From Caryophanales bacterium UBA7057 (GTDB lineage Bacteria; Bacillota_I; Bacilli_A; RF39; UBA660): DNA of 27,030 bases. Below are positions 21,390 through 27,030 of the stretch, piece after piece. Under the pieces are notes generated by a model, which did no database searches, had not been told where the DNA came from, and saw only the letters and a program-made list of their open reading frames with translations. The translations under genes were made by a program, and so were the position numbers. Location: contig DLAC01000050.1 of assembly GCA_002493865.1 (NCBI GenBank), positions 1-27,030 on the forward strand. Direction: 5' to 3'. The number at the start of each line of letters is the position of its first letter. Within the stretch, counting starts at the first letter, position 1.

Positions 21390-22253
21390 TTATAATGTTT
21401 TACACTTTTCTTTGCATTTATTATAGAAACAGCCACTATAAAATCTTCCCGCTTTTTCTGGATGAACTCTTGCCCGATTGTTAGAATAAAATCTTGGATC
21501 CGTAATAGTATCTAAGTCGGAAAACACAATATTTGAATCATAAACACCCTGTTTTAGTAATTGATTTCTAATCGCCATTTCCATATCGATATGGAAATTT
21601 CCACAGGTATCTACAATTGCCTCACTCCAAACCTTAAAGTTGTGAACCCACTGAGGAATTCCATGATAAATAAAATTTTCTTTGTGAGCATAAGGTCCTA
21701 CTACCACTGAAATATCTTCCGTTTTTGCGTCCGTTTCTTCTCGAATTGAATCAATCATTTGAGAGGGTAAAGATCTATCGATATATTCTCCTCCGCAGTG
21801 TGCCATCGCAACTACTTGATTCTTCGTATCTTCTACAAAAAGAACGGGGCAATCAGCGACTGGGTAAGCAAGGGCAATTTTAGGAAGATCTGCCCCAATC
21901 ATCAAAATATCAGAATAAATATCTAAATCATACAAGTCCTCATACCCTTCAATCATTTCTTCCGTAATTCTCACATAATGCCCATCTGGATATTTAGAGT
22001 TATATTTGGCCAAAAGACTTTGTTTTTCCGCTTTCGTTACTCCTTCCAAATTCGGTCTAGATTTTTGAATTGGGGTTAAAATTTTTAACCCAGAAAATCC
22101 ATGTTGTTCACCTAAACAAATTCTTCTTTTCGTAAAATCCTGTTTGATTTCCTCTCTAGTCATTCCTTCTTTATAAAATTTTGGATTTGTATTCATATTT
22201 CCATCTGAAATTGTACTATAAAAATAATTTAAGTTTAATCGAACATTTGTCAT
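21390..22253 (-). CDS. PgeF/YlmD-like laccase-domain protein
   Basis: The PgeF (YfiH, formerly DUF152) family are zinc enzymes that act on purine nucleosides or correct peptidoglycan precursor errors. The metal ligands can be read: His51 in 'GEQHG', Cys in 'YPVADCPVLFVED' and His in 'VAMAHCGG'. The C-terminal 'DPRFYSNNRARVHPEKAGRF' matches the usual D-x-R-F-x-S-x-R. Unlike most members, the H-A-G-W-R-G motif is replaced by HCGGEYIDR, and the C-terminus ends in a cysteine-rich segment (GCFYNKCKEKCK). It is 287 aa, slightly long. It lies 20 bases after the paralog at 22274 and may be in its operon. Confidence 0.8.
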   Translation of the reverse strand: MTNVRLNLNYFYSTISDGNMNTNPKFYKEGMTREEIKQDFTKRRICLGEQHGFSGLKILTPIQKSRPNLEGVTKAEKQSLLAKYNSKYPDGHYVRITEEMIEGYEDLYDLDIYSDILMIGADLPKIALAYPVADCPVLFVEDTKNQVVAMAHCGGEYIDRSLPSQMIDSIREETDAKTEDISVVVGPYAHKENFIYHGIPQWVHNFKVWSEAIVDTCGNFHIDMEMAIRNQLLKQGVYDSNIVFSDLDTITDPRFYSNNRARVHPEKAGRFYSGCFYNKCKEKCKTL

Positions 22254-22273
22254 TTTTTCACCTCATTAATTAT

Positions 22274-23677
22274 TTATAAAGTTTTCTGAATATTGCCTGT
22301 TACTTTTTGAACCTGTTCCACCCTCTCAAAAAGGTCTAATGGACTGCAAGAATCTAGTTCATTTAAGATATCTATTTCTACACAATTTGTATCCTCTTCT
22401 GCCATAAGCATATAATGAATTTCAGTCATATGACCTTCTGCAACTGATTCTATTAAAACCATTTGTGGATCATAAGAATATGGAGCATGATAAGAAAAAC
22501 CAGCATCATATATTACTGTATTTTCTATATATTGATTTTGAAAATTCTTTTCAATTAATGCACGTTTACATAATTCATTCTTATCTGTTGGTAAGGTTGG
22601 AAGATTAGATACAACTTTTCCATTTTCGATTCGATAAAGGGCTGTTTTCTGATTAGATACAACACCTAATTCTAGATTGACTGCTTCTTGTACCGCAAAA
22701 TAATTATATCCCTCTTCACCTAAATTTTCTTTTCGTTCTTCTCCGTTACCAAATTCTCCACGAATAACGCTTTCTACTACTTCTCCACGACCACCAATTA
22801 AGGCACTCCATCTCCTTGCATTGATATTCGCGTCTAATAATCTATGTGCGATATAGTCCCCATTATTGGCAACCATTTCTTTCATTAAAGGAGTTTTATA
22901 GTAAATAATACAAGCATTATTTACATAGTCTTTGATATCTTCCATTAAATTTTTTGAGTCATCTACAAAATGGTATGTTTCATTGATATTTTTTAAAGTT
23001 TCATCACTTAAATATTTTAAATTCATCTTTGTATAATAAACAGCAGCTGCTTTTTCTTTAAATTCCTGTGATTTTTCCTCAAGTTCTTCTAAAGATGCTT
23101 CTTCATGACTATCTTGATAGATAGTTCTATATCTTGCTACCAAAGGATCCTCGTCAGTTACATTAATCAAATATTCTGTATCAAAGGTCATATTCTCTTC
23201 GCTATCCATCGCTTCAGCATATGCTTGAATCCTTCTTTTTGCTTCACTCATATTATTTGGGTTAAAACGAAAAGTATCCTTTTGGGAAGTAACTCCATAA
23301 TAATCTAACACTTCTTTTTGAAATGATTCAATATCTTCTTCTGTAATTTCTGATACATATTCTGCAATTGTTCTATATTCAGGAGATTCTTCAAGTAATT
23401 CTTCTACTTCTTCTTCGACTGTTTTTTCCTTTTCTACTTGACTAGAATCTTCCTTAAGACTTTCTAGATATCCATGATGTTGCATAATCATTTTTTCTAA
23501 ATGATTTAGGTTGTCCCTAGTTTCATCTATATTGGCCTCGATGTCATCTAAATCCATCCTAATATCTGCGCAACTTTGGTTGAATTCTTCATCATAATTA
23601 TTAAATGCCTTCACACCAAGTAAAATACCACCAAGCGCTAAAGCAGTAATTTTTACCTTTAAATTTTTAATCTTCAT
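22274..23677 (-). CDS. Membrane-anchored coiled-coil protein, tandem copy B (unknown family)
   Basis: I do not recognise the family. The 467-aa protein begins with a basic leader and one hydrophobic segment (MKIKNLKVKITALALGGILL), followed by a coiled coil of about 70 residues and a Glu/Ser-rich linker. The large soluble domain has 'DYYGVTSQKDTFRFNPNNMS' and 'YYTKMNLKYLSDET', and it ends 'EQVQKVTGNIQKTL'. It is a clear duplicate of the protein at 23783-25162, with long identical runs. ATG 23677 follows AAAGGTGGGG; upstream in-frame codons lie in the promoter. It is probably anchored outside the membrane. No catalytic motif is visible. Confidence 0.75.
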   Translation of the reverse strand: MKIKNLKVKITALALGGILLGVKAFNNYDEEFNQSCADIRMDLDDIEANIDETRDNLNHLEKMIMQHHGYLESLKEDSSQVEKEKTVEEEVEELLEESPEYRTIAEYVSEITEEDIESFQKEVLDYYGVTSQKDTFRFNPNNMSEAKRRIQAYAEAMDSEENMTFDTEYLINVTDEDPLVARYRTIYQDSHEEASLEELEEKSQEFKEKAAAVYYTKMNLKYLSDETLKNINETYHFVDDSKNLMEDIKDYVNNACIIYYKTPLMKEMVANNGDYIAHRLLDANINARRWSALIGGRGEVVESVIRGEFGNGEERKENLGEEGYNYFAVQEAVNLELGVVSNQKTALYRIENGKVVSNLPTLPTDKNELCKRALIEKNFQNQYIENTVIYDAGFSYHAPYSYDPQMVLIESVAEGHMTEIHYMLMAEEDTNCVEIDILNELDSCSPLDLFERVEQVQKVTGNIQKTL

Positions 23678-23702
23678 CAAACCCCACCTTTCAACGCAAG
23701 TT

Positions 23703-23731
23703 ATCATAGCATAAACAAAGATAAAAATCAA
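23703..23731 (-). promoter_or_regulatory. SigA promoter of copy B
   Basis: Minus-strand TTGATT (23731-23726), 17-base spacer, TATGAT (23708-23703). The sequence around it is almost identical to the promoter of copy A. Confidence 0.8.
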
Positions 23732-23734
23732 TGA

Positions 23735-23758
23735 AAAACGACCCTTTAACAAGTCGCT
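23735..23758 (-). terminator. Terminator between the two paralogs
   Basis: Minus-strand CGACTT, loop GTTAAA, GGGTCG (two G-U pairs) then TTTTT. It is a diverged copy of the terminator at 25221-25244. Confidence 0.65.
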
Positions 23759-23782
23759 TTCCTCTATATCATTTATCTTTAT

Positions 23783-25162
23783 TTATAAAGTCTTTTGAAT
23801 ATTACCTGTTACTTTTTGAACCTGTTCTACTGTTTCAAAAAAGTCCATAGCATCTCCTACATATCGATGATAATCAAGTTCTTCTAGAATTGCTTTTTCC
23901 GTATCATCTGTAATTTCTCCCGTTCTGTAAAGCATATCATAGACTTGATTATAGTGTCCAAAAATTACTTGCTTGATTAAAAATTCACTTGGATCATAGG
24001 ATTCGGGTCCATACATGCCATAATGCTGAGATTGATACTTCAATTCAATTAATAAGTATTTACATAACTCATCCTGATCTGTTGGTAACACTGGAAGATT
24101 GGATACAACTTCTCCATTTTCAATACGATAGAAAACGGTGTTTTGATCTGATACTACTCCCAATTTTAAATTGACTGCTTCCTGTACAACAAAATAAGTA
24201 TATCCCTCTTCACCTAGACTTACCTTTCGCTCTTCTCCATTTCCATAGTCGCCATGAATTACTTCATCTACTACTTCGGAGTCACTTCCAATGAACGCAC
24301 AATATCTCTTCGTATTCGTATTTTCATCTAGTAATCCGTGTGCGATATAATCTCCTTGATTGGCAACCATTTTTCTCATTAATGGATTATGTTTATAACG
24401 AATAATAGCACTATCAACATACGCTTTGATATCTTCTACCAAATTTTCTGATTCCTCTACGAAATGATATTTTTCATTCAAAGCTTTTAAAGTCTCATCG
24501 CTTAAATATTTCAAATTCATTTTTGTATAATAAACAGCGGAAGCTTTTAACTTAAACTCCTTTGCAGCTTCTTCTAATTCTTTTTCAGATGCTTGTGGAT
24601 GACCTGCTTGATATTCTTTTATGTACTCCGTTACAAGGAAGTCTTCTACGGTTGTCTCAATATGATATTCTGTTTCAAAGGTTTTATTTTCTTCACTATC
24701 CATCATATCAGCATATGTTTGGATTCTTCTTTTTGCTTCACTCATATTATTTGGGTTAAAACGAAAAGTATCCTTTTGGGAAGTAACCCCATAATAATCT
24801 AATATTTCTGTGACATATGACTCAATATCTTCCTCTGTAATTTCTGATACATATTCTGCAATTCTTCTATATTCAGGGGACTCCTCAAGTAATTTTTCTA
24901 CTTTCTCCTCTGTCGATGATTCTTTTTCTGTTTGACTAGAATCTTCCTTAAGACTTTCTAGATATTCATATTGTTGTTCAATATATTTTGTTTCTAAATC
25001 ATCCAAACGGTTCTCAATATTATCTACCCTTTGATCAATTTCTACCATACTATGCTCTAATTCTTTAATGTCACTCTTTAATGGTACTACTTTCACTAAT
25101 GTTACGGCTTCAAGTGCTATTAAAGGAACAAACATCCTTAATTTTACATTCTTAATTTTCAT
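23783..25162 (-). CDS. Membrane-anchored coiled-coil protein, tandem copy A (unknown family)
   Basis: The 459-aa protein has the same architecture as copy B: MKIKNVKLRMFVPLIALEAV (membrane or signal segment), a coiled coil ('EIDQRVDNIENRLDDLETKY'), a linker with 'YLESLKEDSSQTEKE', then the shared 'RFNPNNMSEAKRRIQTYA' and 'YYTKMNLKYLSDETLKALNE', ending 'VEQVQKVTGNIQKTL'. The first third and the last 15 residues are the most alike; the segment before the last 60 residues differs most. AAAGGTGGGG lies before ATG 25162. It has its own SigA promoter and terminator. I see no enzyme motif; the high Glu/Tyr content and conserved soluble core suggest a structural or binding role. Confidence 0.75.
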   Translation of the reverse strand: MKIKNVKLRMFVPLIALEAVTLVKVVPLKSDIKELEHSMVEIDQRVDNIENRLDDLETKYIEQQYEYLESLKEDSSQTEKESSTEEKVEKLLEESPEYRRIAEYVSEITEEDIESYVTEILDYYGVTSQKDTFRFNPNNMSEAKRRIQTYADMMDSEENKTFETEYHIETTVEDFLVTEYIKEYQAGHPQASEKELEEAAKEFKLKASAVYYTKMNLKYLSDETLKALNEKYHFVEESENLVEDIKAYVDSAIIRYKHNPLMRKMVANQGDYIAHGLLDENTNTKRYCAFIGSDSEVVDEVIHGDYGNGEERKVSLGEEGYTYFVVQEAVNLKLGVVSDQNTVFYRIENGEVVSNLPVLPTDQDELCKYLLIELKYQSQHYGMYGPESYDPSEFLIKQVIFGHYNQVYDMLYRTGEITDDTEKAILEELDYHRYVGDAMDFFETVEQVQKVTGNIQKTL

Positions 25163-25188
25163 TCAAACCCCACCTTTCAACGCAAGTT

Positions 25189-25217
25189 ATTATAGCATAA
25201 ACAAAGATAAAAATCAA
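25189..25217 (-). promoter_or_regulatory. SigA promoter of copy A
   Basis: Minus-strand TTGATT (25217-25212), 17-base spacer, TATAAT (25194-25189), with a leader of about 20 bases. Confidence 0.85.
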
Positions 25218-25220
25218 TGG

Positions 25221-25244
25221 AAAACGACTTCTATGAAGTCGCTT
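25221..25244 (-). terminator. Terminator after tRNA-Glu
   Basis: Minus-strand CGACTTC, loop ATA, GAAGTCG then TTTT. It lies directly upstream of the copy A promoter. Confidence 0.85.
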
Positions 25245-25287
25245 TCTAAAGTCTATGATTACTTGAACTAATCAAGGTTCTAATCAT

Positions 25288-25364
25288 TGGTAGTCTGTAC
25301 GGGATTCGGACCCGTGAATGCCACCTTGAGAGGGTGGTGTGTTCAGCCACTTCACCAACAGACC
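25288..25364 (-). tRNA. tRNA-Glu (CUC anticodon)
   Basis: Reading leftward, GGUCUGU pairs with ACAGACU (G1-U72 wobble), followed by discriminator A and an encoded CCA. The anticodon arm CCACC-CUCUCAA-GGUGG puts CUC at positions 34-36, reading GAG. The T arm ACGGG-UCCGAAU-CCCGU is intact. The 77-base length includes CCA. Confidence 0.93.
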
Positions 25365-25370
25365 AAATAA

Positions 25371-25396
25371 AATAATGCCTTTCAAAAGACATTATT
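25371..25396 (-). repeat. Hairpin in the tRNA-Glu leader
   Basis: AATAATGCCTT pairs with AAGACATTATT (one G-U pair) around a four-base loop. It lies between the tRNA promoter and the tRNA 5' end, so it would form at the very start of the precursor transcript. A leftward T-rich tail also makes a weak terminator possible. Confidence 0.55.
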
Positions 25397-25425
25397 ATAT
25401 TAACATAAAGACTTTTTTTTGACAA
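25397..25425 (-). promoter_or_regulatory. SigA promoter of tRNA-Glu
   Basis: Minus-strand TTGTCA (25425-25420), 17-base spacer, TAATAT (25402-25397). Confidence 0.7.
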
Positions 25426-25568
25426 TACTTTTGGAAAACTTTTGTATCCAAAAATAGTTCTGTACGAAACAATGAAAGTCAGAGATATATTCATCGAATC
25501 TTAAACTACCTCTATATAAATTTTAATAATATATCATTGTTTCTCAACAATTTTCTATAGTACGAACC

Positions 25569-25592
25569 TAAAAAAACTCATATCAGTTTTTT
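25569..25592 (-). terminator. Terminator of the winged-helix regulator gene
   Basis: Minus-strand AAAAAAACT, loop GATATG, AGTTTTTTT. The regulator stop codon (25578-25580) lies in the loop. Confidence 0.75.
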
Positions 25593-26168
25593 TGATTTTA
25601 ACTTCTCATCTTGTATGAAAAAATAATATAAAATATCTTTATACCGTGTCATTAATTCTTCGCGCATTAAAGAGTATTCTGTATGAGACATATCCAAAGA
25701 TTCCGGATCTATATCCGTACAAATACCTAGTTCATATAATAATATGATCAATTCTTTCACAGAAAACCAAGCCACAAATATATCGAAGTGATCTAGTATC
25801 TTCATTGCTTGCATTTCTGATGAATTATACAATATATTTTTAATCAAAGAAAGTGCCATTGTAGTACTAATTGTGGATGGCTTATCATACTGAGTTACAT
25901 GAGTAGATTCCTGCTCGGTTATATCTTTATATTCAGGATGGTCTATTAAGAAAGACTCATTAATATAATAGCTTCTAAGTCCACCCCTAGGCTTAACATA
26001 AATAATATTAGCATCACGAAGTATTGGCAATTGATTACCAAGTGCACTAGAAGACATTCCTAAAATTTTAGCTAAGTCCTTAGCCCTAATACCAGGATTT
26101 TTAATAATTGCCTGTACGATTCTTCTCTTTTGCCTTGCACTTTCCAATATACTCATATCATATTCCAT
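25578..26168 (-). CDS. Winged-helix transcriptional regulator
   Basis: The N-terminal 75 residues form a winged helix-turn-helix of MarR/ArsR style: 'RRIVQAIIKNPGIRAKDLAK' then 'ILGMSSSALGNQLPILRDAN' (recognition helix about 38-52) and a wing with 'KPRGGLRSYYIN'. The remaining 110 residues are helical and acidic, with no known ligand domain I can name. GGAG precedes ATG 26168 at about 9 bases. It is downstream of the serine hydrolase on the same strand, so it could control that gene or be co-transcribed with it. The specific regulon is unknown. Confidence 0.75.
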   Translation of the reverse strand: MEYDMSILESARQKRRIVQAIIKNPGIRAKDLAKILGMSSSALGNQLPILRDANIIYVKPRGGLRSYYINESFLIDHPEYKDITEQESTHVTQYDKPSTISTTMALSLIKNILYNSSEMQAMKILDHFDIFVAWFSVKELIILLYELGICTDIDPESLDMSHTEYSLMREELMTRYKDILYYFFIQDEKLKSKKLI

Positions 26169-26296
26169 GGATCATCTCTCCTTTGGATTGATATAATAAC
26201 ATCATTTAATGTAAAATTCAAATCAAAGATTATCTAATTTTCAACTTTTTACAAGAATTTTATAGAAATACCACAGACAAACATTTTAACTTTTCA
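26169..26296. other. AT-rich spacer between regulator and hydrolase genes
   Basis: About 130 bases of very AT-rich sequence. I see no clear hairpin terminator for the hydrolase and only weak -10-like stretches. Confidence 0.5.
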
Positions 26297-27030
26297 TTAA
26301 ATTTTAAATTTACCATTATTTTTTGTTAAATTTTCATAAATTAATTTGTTTATCTGTCCACCAATTTCGATAGCTTTATTATCAAAATTAAATCTTAAAT
26401 CATCAATATTTGATATAAATATTGATATAACATAATCACCATTTTTTGTAGATATGATTCCTCCATCATTACGAATATTTTTAGCTTGATCATCTTCCCA
26501 TACGAGTCCACCAGATTTAGAAGCGATATAGTTAATGTTGCTAGCACTATCCCCCATTAATATCATATCTAATGGCGGTAAATATTTTACAAGCATATCC
26601 TTATGCACTTGCCTTTTTAGTATATCTAAACAATTATTAGATACTTCTTTATTGATTACCTCGCCCTTATATAGCATTTCAAATACTCTAGCATATTCAT
26701 ATGGCGTAGTCGTCGCTAACTCTAAATATTTTGTAAAATTTATCTCATGCAATAATTTGGTATTTTTGAAACCTAGTTCCTGAATGGTTCTATTTATATT
26801 ATCAATTCCTAAATAATCAATCAATTTGTTAGAAGCAATATTATCACTCTCTGTAATCATCAATATTACATAATCTTTAGACCTAAATTTTAGTCCATAA
26901 TCAAAATTTTGAATGATACCAGAATTCATCCCAGAAATATTATCATCTTCAGTATATTCAAAATAATCATCCTTACTTATTCTACCTTCATATAATTGCT
27001 TAAAATATTCAATTAGAATAAATGTTTTTA
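26297..27030 (-). CDS. Class A beta-lactamase-like serine hydrolase, 5' end beyond the window
   Basis: The frame is open through the right edge of the window, so the methionine at 26929 is internal. At the edge the sequence reads KTFILIEYFKQLYEGRI; in class A beta-lactamases the catalytic Ser-x-x-Lys stands just there, with the Lys as the first residue visible and Ser just outside. The SDN motif is present ('ITESDNIASNKLIDYLG', 26848-26840), and 'SKSGGLVWEDD' (about 26518) is the K-T/S-G motif. It could hydrolyse beta-lactams or be a related D,D-peptidase or esterase; the omega-loop Glu cannot be placed with certainty. No signal peptide is visible because the start is missing. Confidence 0.8.
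   Translation of the reverse strand, partial: KTFILIEYFKQLYEGRISKDDYFEYTEDDNISGMNSGIIQNFDYGLKFRSKDYVILMITESDNIASNKLIDYLGIDNINRTIQELGFKNTKLLHEINFTKYLELATTTPYEYARVFEMLYKGEVINKEVSNNCLDILKRQVHKDMLVKYLPPLDMILMGDSASNINYIASKSGGLVWEDDQAKNIRNDGGIISTKNGDYVISIFISNIDDLRFNFDNKAIEIGGQINKLIYENLTKNNGKFKI

Larger units (their letters stand above)
22274..25246 (-). repeat. Tandem gene duplication with its control cassette
   Basis: The two paralogs share their coding sequences and also the roughly 70 bases before each start (terminator, promoter, RBS). The promoter-to-start parts are almost identical, while the terminators and loops have diverged. The repeat unit is about 1.5 kb. Confidence 0.8.

Noticed and set aside
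22274..25162. Repeated sequences as a CRISPR array or insertion sequence
   Set aside because: The repeats are two whole paralogous genes with control DNA; there are no short direct repeats with spacers, transposase or terminal inverted repeats.
25246..25494. Minus-strand ORF of 82 codons
   Set aside because: It runs through the tRNA-Glu gene and its promoter, so it is not a coding region.

Overview
The window comes from a low-GC, AT-rich Gram-positive bacterium of the Firmicutes, probably class Bacilli and possibly an uncultured gut lineage. The evidence is AGGAGG-type ribosome binding sites, SigA-like promoters with TG-extended -10 boxes, a Prp-processed L27 next to its protease, type II peptide deformylase, comEA-comEC, a Gram-positive Tad pilus and sporulation signatures: a CotY/CotZ-like cysteine-rich coat protein, a YjcZ-like miniprotein, and tandem Spo0A-type boxes in front of a KinB-like kinase. 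The lineage below class level is not decided by the sequence. Most genes lie on the minus strand.

Layout. 1-294 (minus): the N-terminal part of an ORF6N-domain protein, cut by the window edge, preceded by an overlapping 24-codon ORF that looks like the broken start of a dinD-type gene. 309-4268 (minus): a SEDS protein (ftsW/rodA type), comEA and comEC, closely packed as an operon. 4426-6247 (plus): a cysteine-rich YjcZ-like miniprotein, peptide deformylase, and a HipA-like kinase-fold protein with no antitoxin partner. 6267-7857 (minus): a membrane histidine kinase behind two Spo0A-type boxes, and a membrane-anchored EIIB-like domain without its phosphocysteine. 8050-10024: a CotY/Z-like coat protein (plus), an unknown 108-aa protein (minus) and a second SEDS protein (plus). 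10046-12125 (minus): a membrane-anchored protein with a Big2-like Ig domain, and a GT4 glycosyltransferase.

12241-17170 (minus): a complete-looking Gram-positive Tad/Flp pilus operon in the order flp, tadE, a second tadE/G-like gene, tadZ, tadA, tadB, tadC. It has a terminator straight after flp and no prepilin peptidase. A DUF192 gene diverges from it, and the two -35 boxes overlap. 17621-22253 (minus): a GreA-like factor with an altered coiled-coil tip, obg, an unrecognised 161-aa gene, rplU-prp-rpmA with a strong promoter and leader, and a PgeF-type laccase-domain protein.

22274-25162 (minus): two tandem paralogous membrane-anchored coiled-coil proteins of unknown family. Each has its own copy of the same terminator, promoter and RBS cassette, so this is the most novel-looking part of the window. 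25288-25364: tRNA-Glu(CUC). 25578-27030 (minus): a winged-helix regulator, and a class A beta-lactamase-like serine hydrolase that runs off the window.

Functionally the window mixes housekeeping genes (translation, ribosome assembly, wall synthesis) with surface and DNA-uptake machinery (Tad pilus, ComEA/ComEC) and sporulation control. Several stop codons sit inside terminator hairpins, which indicates compact 3' ends.
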